This document shows positions 1 to 10,200 of a stretch of DNA of 64,000 bases, one piece after another (the first letter of the stretch is position 1; every line of letters starts with the position of its first letter). The position numbers were made by a program, and so were the translations under genes. The stretch comes from Barthelona sp. PCE (lineage: Eukaryota > Metamonada: BaSk clade), in contig JAUFOR010000008.1 of NCBI GenBank assembly GCA_040285745.1, positions 310,001 through 374,000 of the forward strand. The letters run 5' to 3'. The notes under the pieces were generated by a model, which saw only the letters and a program-made list of their open reading frames with translations, was not told the origin of the DNA and ran no database searches.

Positions 1-2124
1 ATAGTTATAATAATCCCATAACCCCTTCTTACTAAACCCAGGGAAGAATGCCTCAACATATTTCATAGGCAGTGCAGTCATGCCTGACATTGTTGTACCG
101 TCGCAGAAGGATGAATAAGCGCATACTTTAATGGATTTCATTACTGTATCAGCTTGGTAGGCCAAACTAAAATTCATTAATGACCCTGGTGTTAAATAGT
201 ACTCTCCTTTAAAAAATGTTGTACTGTCAACGCACTGAAACGCAAATCCCTTTTCTTGCACAAAAATCTGAGTTAAAGGGTCGCACATAGAGCAAAAGTG
301 TGAATTATCTCGGTTACTGTAAAAGAAAGAACATTTTGGAACAATTGGAATAGTAAAATTGTGTTTCATATACTGTACTTGAACATTGGTGTAGGTGACA
401 GCAACTGGGTTTGTAGCAACTATGTACCAATACTTTTCTTTAATCATGTTCAAGTACAAAAACATTGGTTCAATTTGTAAACATGTGGAGTAGTCATACT
501 CACGATAGGGCTTTGGTAACAAACATGATTCATGCTGTTTTGCTATTACCGTCCAGTCCTTATCATCAATATTCACTAGCGTGACTGCATTGTCATAGTT
601 AATGGGAAACGATGTTTCACATCCTGTGCTATGTATTTGTGCAAGTTTTGAAGTGATTGATAAATTTGGGCTGTTTGTTACATGAAGTTCACAATCTCCC
701 AGCACTCTATTAACAGTAATATCTCCACTAACACCGTCCATAGAAAGAAGGCTGCCAGTTATACCAAACATAAGATGTGACATATTAATGCTTTCCATTG
801 TGCAATTTTTTAGAAAAAGAGTAGTGTCCATTGAAGAAGCCCATGAAGAGATATGACTGTTCTTAAAGTAACTATCATCTACATGTATCACAAAATCACT
901 CGTTTGGTTACCAAAGAAAAAAGGAATGTTGAAAAAACAGTCGATTACATTTAGTTGTTGAATTTCTACAAGACCCACAAAATCATAAACAAACAAAAAG
1001 TTAAGGGAGCAATTAACACGATACATATCGATATTGACAGCTTTTACGTCAAATGGTGATGTACTAGCAAAAACAGATATAATTTCACTGTCTCGTATAT
1101 ACAAAGCTTCGACATAAAAATTTGAATTCAGCGACATAAGCATAAAGTCATTAACGTTGATGAACGTATTATTGACCATATTGATATTTTGATTCGTTCC
1201 GATTAAAGTTGCAAAATATGCACTTTGCTCATGATAAAAATTTTCAAAATAATTATTTTTCACATTTCCCCTAATATTAATGCACGGAAGCATGTATGTT
1301 GGAACACACTTACTATCAGTGAATGTATTATCCGTGAATATATTACAAGCAATATTAAGCTCAGAATTCGAAATAATATTTCTTTCAAAATTATTAATTT
1401 GTATCAGTCCATCAGTTACATTAGTGAACGTTGAATCTGTTATAGAAACAACTGATTCAATATATACTCTACCAGAAAATTCCATCCCAATCAAATCTGA
1501 TCCAGAACCAAAAGCTTTAAATATTACATTTTTCATTGATGAACCGGATATTTGGTATTTTCCATAGAACCCAATGGTTATTTCTGTGAATTTTGTGTCT
1601 AAGATTGTCATATCATCAGATGCTATTGAATATCCACTGATGAATGAATTATCTAACACAGAAAATGTATTGGCCCATAACAAATATTTGTTTGTTATAC
1701 AGTTGAGTGTGGAATTTTGAATGGTTGCTATGTTGATTCCAAATGAATCTAAACAGCTAAGTTTGGAATCAATTAATGTAAAATCGGAATTGTTAGACGG
1801 TAGTTCCAAGTAATTGATTGAAGATGAAAAATATTCTGTATTGGCGTTCAAAATCGTTATTTGACCTGCTATAGATACGTTATTAAATCTAATAGTGAGG
1901 GATTTGTCTGCATCGATAATTATCTTAACTGACTTGACTTCGAACTTAAAATCATCCAGCTCACAGTATGAAGCCTCGTAAATTTTAACACGACACAATT
2001 TTTCCTCATTCAAACAAGGAGCTAGGTCGTTTTTCAGTTTGCCACTCTCACATCTGGTTTCAACAGATATTGCGGTTAAGAGCGTGAATTGTAGAAGCAA
2101 AAAGATGAAGTTTAAGCTGCCCAT
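1..2124 (-). CDS. Partial secreted or cell-surface protein, beta-helix-like (3' end beyond window)
   Basis: An uninterrupted minus-strand frame runs from the ATG at 2124 to base 1, giving 708 residues without a stop; the C-terminus lies outside the window. Residues 1 to about 20 are a hydrophobic signal peptide (MGSLNFIFLLLQFTLLTAIS). The body is rich in Asn, Ser, Thr and Ile with many N-x-S/T sequons and a loose repetition of short 'N-x-T-F' or 'D-S-x-F' strands, as seen in right-handed beta-helix surface proteins. Towards the visible end there is a Cys-rich patch with a C-S-M-C pair. No GGA(I/L/V) Pmp repeats are evident, so I do not assign it to that family. A host-contact or coat role is only a guess. 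The antisense frames here are shadows. The start is supported by the signal peptide and by an upstream spacer shared with the syntaxin gene. Confidence 0.8.
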   Translation of the reverse strand, partial: MGSLNFIFLLLQFTLLTAISVETRCESGKLKNDLAPCLNEEKLCRVKIYEASYCELDDFKFEVKSVKIIIDADKSLTIRFNNVSIAGQITILNANTEYFSSSINYLELPSNNSDFTLIDSKLSCLDSFGINIATIQNSTLNCITNKYLLWANTFSVLDNSFISGYSIASDDMTILDTKFTEITIGFYGKYQISGSSMKNVIFKAFGSGSDLIGMEFSGRVYIESVVSITDSTFTNVTDGLIQINNFERNIISNSELNIACNIFTDNTFTDSKCVPTYMLPCINIRGNVKNNYFENFYHEQSAYFATLIGTNQNINMVNNTFINVNDFMLMSLNSNFYVEALYIRDSEIISVFASTSPFDVKAVNIDMYRVNCSLNFLFVYDFVGLVEIQQLNVIDCFFNIPFFFGNQTSDFVIHVDDSYFKNSHISSWASSMDTTLFLKNCTMESINMSHLMFGITGSLLSMDGVSGDITVNRVLGDCELHVTNSPNLSITSKLAQIHSTGCETSFPINYDNAVTLVNIDDKDWTVIAKQHESCLLPKPYREYDYSTCLQIEPMFLYLNMIKEKYWYIVATNPVAVTYTNVQVQYMKHNFTIPIVPKCSFFYSNRDNSHFCSMCDPLTQIFVQEKGFAFQCVDSTTFFKGEYYLTPGSLMNFSLAYQADTVMKSIKVCAYSSFCDGTTMSGMTALPMKYVEAFFPGFSKKGLWDYYNY

Positions 2125-2520
2125 TGACTACAACGAATCATGTAAAAGTTGAATTATGGAAACCAAGGCTTTTTGGTGTAAGTGAATATTTAGACGAAAA
2201 ATGTTTGTGGTGTTAGTCACAAAATTGAAGGATTGTGGTTCAAAATCTGCATCATCTCATTGAATGGGTAGTTTTCCAAATCCCATTTTTAGAAACCTGT
2301 GCAGGTACATCATTTGCAGTGTTTCGATAAAAAATGAGAAATTGGATTGGGAATACTGATATAATTTGCATAAATTAAGGAAGTTTTAGAATGGGCTTAT
2401 TTAACATACCACGGTAATGCCGATATATATACATCAAAATGTGTTTTTAATTGTCTTATGTGTCGTATAAGCAGCTTTTATAACAAAACAAATCTTGTTA
2501 TAACAAATATCACTCTTTCA
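2125..2520. other. Divergent intergenic region, surface protein / syntaxin
   Basis: 396 bases between two divergent start codons, AT-rich with no plausible ORF or RNA gene. It must hold both promoters. A pyrimidine initiator-like CACTCTTTCA directly precedes the syntaxin ATG at 2521. Confidence 0.5.
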
Positions 2521-3222
2521 ATGGATCCTTTTGACGAGGTTGCGACAGACGTTGACACAGGGTTGTCTGAGATCGTCAACGATTTGGTTTACTTAGAAAC
2601 AAGTCCTCCTTCAAGCCAAATGGAGATCAAAGAACAAATTTTACAAACACTTGAGGATGCTGGTGAAGATCTAGATGAGCTAAAGCGTGCCCTAGATGCC
2701 ATGAAGCAAGATCCTAGTAAGTTTCCTCTTTTAAATTCAGACATCATAAGGGATCGTGAGCGAATGATTAAATCGATGGAGGAGCGCTATAAGAATGTGA
2801 AAAATAGGGCAGCCCACTTCAGGATCAAAGTTCAAAACACACCACAAGCTGCAAAACCACAAGTTTCTTCAAAGTACGCAAAATATGAGCAAGATCAAGA
2901 TGAAGAACATCAGAATTATGTTGATCAGTACGAAGACCAGGTGGTTGAGGTGCTTGAGAAGGAAGAAATTGTCCTGACAGAGATAAATGATCAAGTAACA
3001 ACCATTAATGAAGTAGCGAAGATGATTAAGGATGAGCTTGATGTTCATGATGATATTATCACCAACATAGAGACAAAAACACTCACATTGAACGATCGTT
3101 TATTAAATGCAAGTGATAAAATTGATCAAGTAATCAAAATTTCAAAGAAAAGTAAGTATTGTTTAATAATTATGCTAATGATGGTTAATGTGTATCTCAT
3201 TTACAAAATAATGTTGGGGTAA
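2521..3222 (+). CDS. Qc-SNARE of the syntaxin 6/10 family
   Basis: This 233-residue protein has the syntaxin-6 layout. An N-terminal Habc-type domain starts with a D-P-F motif at residue 2 and contains 'EDLDELKRALDAMKQDPSKF', matching the family's 'DLDETI..VEANPRKF' region. A charged linker, a SNARE coiled coil (about residues 150-210) and a C-terminal membrane anchor (about 213-231) with almost no lumenal tail follow. Family members drive endosome-to-TGN fusion. At the ionic zero layer, where syntaxin 6 has Gln in E-L-E-E-Q, this protein reads E-L-D-V-H (codon CAT), so the Q is replaced by His. An in-frame start at 2458 would add 21 residues, but ATG 2521 gives the family's usual N-terminus and follows an initiator-like tract. 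The gene is convergent with CEP70, 26 bases apart. Confidence 0.85.
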   Translation: MDPFDEVATDVDTGLSEIVNDLVYLETSPPSSQMEIKEQILQTLEDAGEDLDELKRALDAMKQDPSKFPLLNSDIIRDRERMIKSMEERYKNVKNRAAHFRIKVQNTPQAAKPQVSSKYAKYEQDQDEEHQNYVDQYEDQVVEVLEKEEIVLTEINDQVTTINEVAKMIKDELDVHDDIITNIETKTLTLNDRLLNASDKIDQVIKISKKSKYCLIIMLMMVNVYLIYKIMLG

Positions 3223-3248
3223 TGTAAATAGGCTAGCAATTATGAAGT

Positions 3249-5279
3249 TTATCGAGATAAATCGAAAACACAAGCTTTAAAATCATCTAAGTTGCTTGTA
3301 TCAGTAATAATCATCAGTTCACGAATAACAGCAAGCATTTCTTCAAAGTTCTTTGACATCTCCAATAACTTTTTAACTAAAACAGGTAGTTGTTGAGCTG
3401 AACTAACGCCGGAAACTTCTAACAATTCTTTGATAAGACGAACATGTTCCATTAGCGTTTCCCTCTCATTGACGAGGGTTTCGACGCGTGCTTCACTTTG
3501 TTCCATACGTGTAATATTCTTGAAAGATCCCTCAACTATTGACGTGAACTGACGCATCAATTCAGCACTACTTGCGCTTCCGTCCATATTCACACAACTC
3601 TTAAGTGACTGTAACACATTAGTTTGCTCACGCAGAGCTTGGTAGATCTCAGCAAGCTTTGGATATGCACCATCCTTATTTTTAATATCAAAAAGTGAAC
3701 AATAGTAGCTGAAAAATTCACGTAAATATTCATCAGTAACATCACTAAAGTTAATCTCTCCATCTGAATCGAATTTTGGAACAAATTTCTTTGATTCAAT
3801 AAATTTATGATATACTTCAAGTAAATTATCGATTTCAGTAAGTATTTGGGGTGAAACATTAATAATTTTCTTTGATTTTGCCGTTATTCTATTGAATATG
3901 CCTGATTGTGTTACTCTTTCATCGATTTTTGTTAGTAACACATGATTATCAAACACAACTCGTGCTTTCTTAATAACTTTTGGTAATTCCTCTATATCGT
4001 CCACCTTGCACAATTCACAAAGTTCTTGGAGGAATGCTCTTATCTTAGGCACACTGTTCACAACAAGACCAAGATTCTGCACGCCAATTAACAGTTGTTC
4101 TGGACGGCATTTCATTTGTAAACATAAGTCTCGAAGTAATTGCTCGCAATGCTCTCGGGAGAACTTCGCTATATTATGTAAGCCAAGCTTATACACTTCC
4201 CGATCCTGTTTCATTTTCTCTCTTGTGGTTGATGTATGAGGTTCAACAGGAACATAAGCAATTAGTTCTTCATCCACTTCATCCTCTAACAACAGTTCTA
4301 ATCTAACAATTTCTTCATCTTTTTCCTTGAGTTGGGCACGTGTTGGCCTGTTGATGAGCTCAGTTTCAATATTTTTCATTTGTGTTCTTAAATGAGTAAT
4401 TGTATTCCTCAGCTCCATAGAATTTTCCTTCTCTGCCGTTAAACTGTCCTTCTTCTCGTTGTAATCCTCTCGAAGATCCTCCAACTGCGTCTCCAACTGT
4501 GCTTTCTCTACCTTCAAAAGGGCAACAACTCGTGGTACTTCAAGATTTCCAGTTATTGTTGACGCTGGTAAAACTCCTTCTTCTAACTGTGCCTGTCTAT
4601 CAAGAAGGGAGTTGATTTTGCGACGCATGGTTGCCTTGATCACTTCTTCATCTTCACTATCAGTTTTTTCAGATTGAGATAACTCACTTACACGACTCTT
4701 TAACATATCATTCGAGCGTTCATATCTCCTTATTGTCTCCATCTGTTTGTCCACGAGTGCATTTAAACTGTCCTTATCTCTCTCAAGGTTTTCAATTCTT
4801 TTTTCCTGAACTTCAATTTCGAAATCTACATCATTAGTCTTCAACTGTTCATAATTCTTAAACAGACGAACAAAGTTCTTGAACAGGTTGCCCTCTGACA
4901 AGTCACTGAAATCCATTTTTAGTTTATCTGCCAAAAGATTCCAATTAACGATATCCTCTTTTAACTGTGTTGCTCCTTCAATAAAGAGCTTTCCAATCAC
5001 TTGCCTGGGGTTGCGGGACGTGGCAACAACCGATTTCTCGAATTCTTGCCCCTCAGTAATGGGAATACGTTCTGTTAGAGAATATGTTGCGTTTCTTATG
5101 GGACTAATGGTTTCTGCAGTGATTGCTGGTCTGGTGGCGGACGATATCGCGGAGAGCGCAGGGGTGGTGAGAACAGAAGTCGTTGTTACAGTCTCTGAAA
5201 TAGGTGTATCGAATGGTAAGAATGAAATTGTGCTCTCAAGCTCCTTCAAGAGATCTGGGGATGGTAATCGTTTAGACAT
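3249..5279 (-). CDS. CEP70: CEP70-like centrosomal/basal-body coiled-coil protein
   Basis: 676 residues. A low-complexity Ser/Thr/Pro N-terminus is followed by long coiled coils (about 140-330) and an R-P-T block ('ELINRPTRAQLKEKDEEI') that resembles the 'ELLQRPTVKEL' region of CEP70. The C-terminal half carries 'SLFDIKNKDGAYPKLAEIYQ', which lines up with the CEP70 signature 'LFDVPS..GV.PRMNEVY', then a helical tail with 'DTSNLDDF' like the family's 'EIDDLDAIV'. CEP70 proteins bind gamma-tubulin and localise to centrioles and basal bodies, so this gene implies microtubule organising centres and probably cilia. The long ORF starts at a non-ATG codon at 5342; the initiator TTTTTTCACC falls inside that extension, so I use the ATG at 5279. 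The assignment is from recalled family patterns, not a database search. Confidence 0.75.
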   Translation of the reverse strand: MSKRLPSPDLLKELESTISFLPFDTPISETVTTTSVLTTPALSAISSATRPAITAETISPIRNATYSLTERIPITEGQEFEKSVVATSRNPRQVIGKLFIEGATQLKEDIVNWNLLADKLKMDFSDLSEGNLFKNFVRLFKNYEQLKTNDVDFEIEVQEKRIENLERDKDSLNALVDKQMETIRRYERSNDMLKSRVSELSQSEKTDSEDEEVIKATMRRKINSLLDRQAQLEEGVLPASTITGNLEVPRVVALLKVEKAQLETQLEDLREDYNEKKDSLTAEKENSMELRNTITHLRTQMKNIETELINRPTRAQLKEKDEEIVRLELLLEDEVDEELIAYVPVEPHTSTTREKMKQDREVYKLGLHNIAKFSREHCEQLLRDLCLQMKCRPEQLLIGVQNLGLVVNSVPKIRAFLQELCELCKVDDIEELPKVIKKARVVFDNHVLLTKIDERVTQSGIFNRITAKSKKIINVSPQILTEIDNLLEVYHKFIESKKFVPKFDSDGEINFSDVTDEYLREFFSYYCSLFDIKNKDGAYPKLAEIYQALREQTNVLQSLKSCVNMDGSASSAELMRQFTSIVEGSFKNITRMEQSEARVETLVNERETLMEHVRLIKELLEVSGVSSAQQLPVLVKKLLEMSKNFEEMLAVIRELMIITDTSNLDDFKACVFDLSR

Positions 5280-5300
5280 CCTTGCTGAACGAGTAGCACG

Positions 5301-5313
5301 TGGTGAAAAAAGT
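5301..5313 (-). promoter_or_regulatory. Initiator-like element of CEP70-like gene
   Basis: Minus strand reads ACTTTTTTCACCA about 22 bases before the ATG at 5279. It lies within the longer apparent ORF, which argues for the downstream start. Confidence 0.5.
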
Positions 5314-5583
5314 GTAAAAAGGTGTAACAAGACTTTGTACATTACTGTCCTTTTATTTTTTAAAGAAAACTATTATCAGTGAGTGCAATTGTGCATTTTA
5401 AGCCACAATATTTGGTCCTCAATAACTATACGAACAGTATTGCGAAAAACCGAATGCCGCAAACACTGCGATTTTTTATATGTGAATTTTTCAATATGAT
5501 GCACATGTGATAAACTGTTGTAAGATAACCCATCCATTTAAAAAACTGAAATAACATTATAAAGAAGTGTATTCTGAATGATC

Positions 5584-5597
5584 ATCCTTTTCAACAG
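5584..5597 (+). promoter_or_regulatory. Initiator-like element of YIPF5 gene
   Basis: ATCCTTTTCAACAG, with the TCA about 20 bases before the ATG at 5612. Confidence 0.55.
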
Positions 5598-5611
5598 TAC
5601 ATCGTAATTCA

Positions 5612-6277
5612 ATGTCTGATTCACAGCCATTTCGTCGCATAGGTCTTTCTAACCCCGCTGGATTCTCTGATCCTATTGTTCAACCCGAAACAGTTATTCC
5701 AAAGGCTCCGGTTGTTCAAAGCACAAATAGCAAGATCGATCAATCCCTCCTCCTTCCCGTTGTCGACACCGTTCCGTTACTGAAGGAACTGGGCATTGAT
5801 TTTGGTATGCTTTTTCACAGATTAAAATTAACACTCGCACCAACAAGCAATCCATCCTTTGATGTTATTAAGGGATTTGACTTCTTTGGTCCAGTACTTT
5901 TTTTCGTTTTTCTTGGTTTTATTCAGACGATGAGATCCAAGCTTCATTTTGGTTATTTATATGTTTTATTACTACTCGCTAGTTTTGCTTTCACATTCTT
6001 ACTGAGTTGCTTAAGTTTGGGTAAGTCATCATGCACAGTGTATCTTTCAGTTTCGATATTGGGATATTCAACTTTCCCAATGATTATATTTGCCTTGGTA
6101 CAATTGATAGTTGGTAATATATTTCCTGTTGTTCAATTCGTTTTATTTGTGTTGTGGTCAACGAAATCAGCTTCAGGTTGCTTTTCTGTGATTGCCAATA
6201 TACAAGAGTCTGCTATTCTAATTGGCTATCCTTGCTTTTTATATTTTTCAACAATTGCCACTTTGCTTCTTTTTTAG
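5612..6277 (+). CDS. YIPF5: YIPF5/Yip1 family Golgi membrane protein
   Basis: 221 residues. A polar, Pro-rich cytosolic N-terminus of about 60 residues is followed by 'PLLKELGIDFGMLFHRLKLTL', matching the 'PLLEELGINF..I..K...VL' box of Yip1/YIPF5. A five-helix membrane domain (about 88-221) contains 'DFFGPVLF', 'HFGYLY', 'SVSILGYSTFPM', 'WSTKSAS' and 'LIGYPCFLYF', the counterparts of 'DLAGPMVF', 'QFGYVYG', 'VLGYCLLPM', 'WCSFSAS' and 'LVAYPCALLY'. Yip1 proteins bind Rab/Ypt GTPases and act in COPII budding and ER-Golgi structure. Length and topology match the family. ATG 5612 follows a clear initiator. It is convergent with the PPPDE protease gene. Confidence 0.93.
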   Translation: MSDSQPFRRIGLSNPAGFSDPIVQPETVIPKAPVVQSTNSKIDQSLLLPVVDTVPLLKELGIDFGMLFHRLKLTLAPTSNPSFDVIKGFDFFGPVLFFVFLGFIQTMRSKLHFGYLYVLLLLASFAFTFLLSCLSLGKSSCTVYLSVSILGYSTFPMIIFALVQLIVGNIFPVVQFVLFVLWSTKSASGCFSVIANIQESAILIGYPCFLYFSTIATLLLF

Positions 6278-6477
6278 GCATTCTTATTATTCGTTAAACA
6301 GTTCCCTCTCAATGTTTTTTGTTTGATTGGGATGCTAAAACGGTTTACAAAAAGTTATAAACTAACTTAACAGTTGAGTGGTGTGTTCAAAAGAAAAAGT
6401 GAACTGCAGAGTGAACTCGGATAACTGTAAAACCATTTATAAATGCAAGTAAGAAAATAAAATTTTTAAAAATATTG

Positions 6478-7029
6478 CTAAATACGTGTAGCATCATCTA
6501 CACTTGGGGTTTGAGGATGGCTCAGCAACCTGTTTGGTATTGCCCATCTAAACGCTGAACCTAATTTTGTGATTCTGTTTATCCAATCAGGTGTGTTTCT
6601 TCCAGTTAGGATAAATGCTAAAATCTGTGAGAAATGGTTGCAATTTCGGTCCAGTAGATGATAGGAATTTCCTAACCATGACTTTCCCAGGGCACTTACC
6701 ATTTCCAATACATTAAGCTTTGATAGTTCTGTTCTTCCCAAATATATGCTGCGGTTAAAGGTCACCAGACCCGGTGGGCATTTGGGTTTGGTTGAAAAAA
6801 TACCAGTTATTGAGTAAGCATGTCCGCCAAATGCAAATTCACTGTCAAAAACTTCAATAGCTGTATGAAAAGCCCCAATTCCCAATTTCTGTAGAACCCT
6901 GTTGGCATTTGTTAGGTTATAAACGTTTAAATAGACTGAATTCAAACATTTCCCTTTCATAGCACGTTCTGACTGGTCTTGATCCCTTAAAGGTTGTGTT
7001 GTTTCTGCTGAAGATTGCTCTTCGGGCAT
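6478..7029 (-). CDS. PPPDE (DeSI-type) cysteine isopeptidase
   Basis: 183 residues. After a charged leader (1-26) comes a PPPDE fold: 'VYLNVYNLT' first strand, catalytic His55 in 'GAFHTAIEV', the 'EFAFGGHAY' strand that lines the pocket, and catalytic Cys130 in 'LLDRNCNHFS'. The His-Cys dyad and the N-C-N-H-F context are diagnostic of the DeSI/PPPDE papain-like family, which removes SUMO or ubiquitin from substrates. A short basic C-terminal tail follows. The ORF ends with TAG. Which modifier it cleaves cannot be told from sequence. The ATG at 7029 is preceded by a TCC-ATTTTATC pyrimidine element about 40 bases upstream. Confidence 0.92.
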   Translation of the reverse strand: MPEEQSSAETTQPLRDQDQSERAMKGKCLNSVYLNVYNLTNANRVLQKLGIGAFHTAIEVFDSEFAFGGHAYSITGIFSTKPKCPPGLVTFNRSIYLGRTELSKLNVLEMVSALGKSWLGNSYHLLDRNCNHFSQILAFILTGRNTPDWINRITKLGSAFRWAIPNRLLSHPQTPSVDDATRI

Positions 7030-7230
7030 AAAATTTAGAGATTACAGGAAAGATAAAATGGATATAAATATATACAAGTTCTTCATCACAATATTCTTTC
7101 TTAGTTCAGCTGTATGGCGATAATAAGAATGTTTGAAGCTGTGCAACCGCGCCTTACCCCTTAATTTCAGCAAACAAAAAAATAACTCATTTATTCTGTT
7201 GATGATTTGGGGAAAAATTGGACGAAAAAA

Positions 7231-10200
7231 TTATTGAAAACGCTGCATGCGATCATGTACCTGCTCCAATGTTATCTGCTGGATGCTTGCGACGCTGCAC
7301 TGACCAAAATGCCCACAATGACCAAGCGACAGACACGAGAAGCAGAACTCGCAGTTACATGTGGGGCACGCCATACTCTTGCACCCATGGCTGTGCTCAG
7401 TGGGTGTCAGACAGTTTGGACATACGCGAACAGATGGAACATTATCAATTTGGTTAAACACAATCGTCTTCAGTGGCGCATTCTTCAGTCGGTTGTTGAG
7501 CTCGTCAACATCTTGTTGAGTCCACTGTGAGAGACGCTGCACGATAAGAAGCTTGAACTCGTTTGGGAGGATGCCGCGGATGGCAAGCGGCAGTCCCTCA
7601 CGAACACGTAAAATGTTATTGGGCAACCTCAGTGTATGATCACAAAGAGCAATTGAGGGCAGCATTGTGTCGTCTGGTTGTAGGATGACGGTGAATGAAT
7701 GCAATTCTGGTGAGCTGTTGAGCCAATACACGAATTGCAGCATATCGAGCGAGTTGAATCCTTGCACCACCTCTGTAAAAGCTTCGCGCACGTTGTTAGG
7801 AACCACATCGCCGAACTCTAGCGTAGCCAAAACATGCTCGGCAGTGAAGCGAGGAGGTCCACACAAAATCGTCTTCACCTCTTTGAATGTGAGTGTAACA
7901 CTTAATTCTCTTAAAAGAAGCTGAGAATGAAAGCACTCATGAATGACATGTGACAAATTCGTCCACTGATTGGAAAACTGCAGTCTAGCAAATTCAAAAA
8001 ATTCATTAATATTATCTGAAGCTACTAGCTTATCTTCTCCACCAAAAAAGTTAAAATTCAGATTTCTCTCACGTAACATGCGTAATATTGCTGCAGATTC
8101 GTTTGGAAAAACCCTAGCAAAAACATTAGGCTCCATTAATTTGTCAAAATCATTACTAAGAGCATTTAAAAAGAATTGACTCAGTTGTGTATCATCTACT
8201 GGAGCCTGAAACATTAAACAACAGCTAATGAATCCACATAAAGCTCTTATAAAGTCCAAGGAAGATGTTAAATTGATACTATAATGATCTAAAACTCTAT
8301 TCTCGAAAATATATTCTGTAAACTGCATTAATGAGAGTGGTTCTTCATTGGGAATCTCGATTGTGGCACCAAAATACTCTGTTGCATCAATTAAAGTGCT
8401 TGTATCTTTGAAAACACGAGTAAAAAAGTCATAAAAACATTCATCTTCATCTTGAATAATGTTTGCTTCACCTACACGGCCTTCACTATCCCGCACCTGT
8501 CCCTGTTTGGTAACAACAAACTGTACAGTCTGTTTTCTGATGAGTCCCAAACGATCACTGCTTCCATCTCTAACGGACCACTGATAACTAACTAACTGAT
8601 ATATTGATGGTCTGAGCATGGGATCTTCAGCCAGACATCTTTGAATAATTTCACAGTGCAAAGATTGATCATCAGAGAATATTGTTGATAATGTCATTCC
8701 GACCGAAAAAATATCACTTTCAAAGGTGATATTCTCGTTTCTAAGCACCTCAGGCGCCATAAAACCCACCGTTCCAACAATAGAATTACTTAAAGTTGAT
8801 GAAGAGTCAACACTAACACCGAAATCGCACAATTTCACTTTAGGATTGAAACCATTTTCATCACAGAAAACAAGAATGTTCTTTGGCTTTATGTCACGCA
8901 GCATTATACCCTTTGCATGCATGGAAAACACACAAAGTACGAGCTGTTGCGCTATTGAATTTTTTCTTACCAAATCAACACCTGGAAACGAAATCAAATA
9001 CTGATCAAGATCATAAGGTGCGCGTTCAAGCTCTATACAAACAAATTTGACTGAAGCAGAGCCATCCCTCATCTCAGGAACCAGTACTACATCCTTTAAC
9101 TCAACTGTGCACTGATCCATTTTGGTGAGTATGCGCAGTTCTCGTCTTAGCGCCTTTAGATTGGCATCTCGGTTTCCCTTAAACCTCTCAGATACACATA
9201 TACACTTAACAAACCGATCACCATTAGGTTCACAACAGTTGAATAAACCAGCATCTTCTAAACTTCCTTGCATATAGTGATCAAAGTTAATGATCTTGGG
9301 GACGAATGGGAACCTGATGGAAGATAATTGTAATTCGGTTAAAGCTGAGGTTAAATTGACTGACAAAGAATATTCACAAATTTTTCCATTCAATTCTTTT
9401 AGATATTCATAATAATTCATACACAATTCTTTTTTGGCACAAGAAAAATAATCCCCTTTCAGAGATGTGATGTCATCTATGTGACGTTGAACTTGATCTC
9501 TAATTGTGTACAAAAGATTAAAATCACAACCTTCACCGTCAGCTGATTTTAACAAAATGTCCACGATGAATCTATCTATATCATCTATAAGCTCATATTT
9601 ATCCACCATAATCGCTGCTACTGAGCGGGCATCAAGCAGCACGGATAATGACGTGTTAAAGAAAAAATCAAAGCATCTATCCACATTTTTCAATTTTTTC
9701 AGTACAGATGCATGCTTCTGTTCATTGACTGTAATGTCAAGCAAAGGGAATGCGGTAGCTAACTCCTCAAAGCGAGTATTAAACAGTACAGTGAGTGATT
9801 CAGTGATGCCGTGATCTGATACGATATTATCCATACATCTTACAAACTTAATAGCCTCGTCTAGTTCGCGTATGTGGCCCGCCATATCCTTAATCTCAAT
9901 ATATGTACCCAACAAATGTGCTACATCCTTACAAGGCACAATTAACTTACAAACATCGGTGTAACATCTGTTGGTGCATTGAATTAATTCAGAATACTCC
10001 ACATTGCCTGAATTCGGCACTGTTCGGCTGATTGCATCGAGAGCAATGGTTAGTCTCGACTTCATTTGAGCATTCTGTGCTAATACCAATTGTTTCATTG
10101 AAAGTTTCATTTCTTCAATCTCAACCTTTAACTTGAGGTGTTCAGACTTTAATTTCTCATGGTCATTCCTTAACAGATCATATCTTTTCTGTAAACAAAT

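Larger units (their letters stand above)
5280..5611. other. Divergent intergenic region, CEP70 / YIPF5
   Basis: 332 bases, AT-rich, carrying the initiators of both flanking genes (5301-5313 minus and 5584-5597 plus). No other ORF or RNA gene is apparent between them. Confidence 0.5.

Noticed and set aside
4879-5382. 167-codon plus-strand frame over the CEP70 start
   Set aside because: Antisense to the supported CEP70 N-terminus; no motif or homology pattern.
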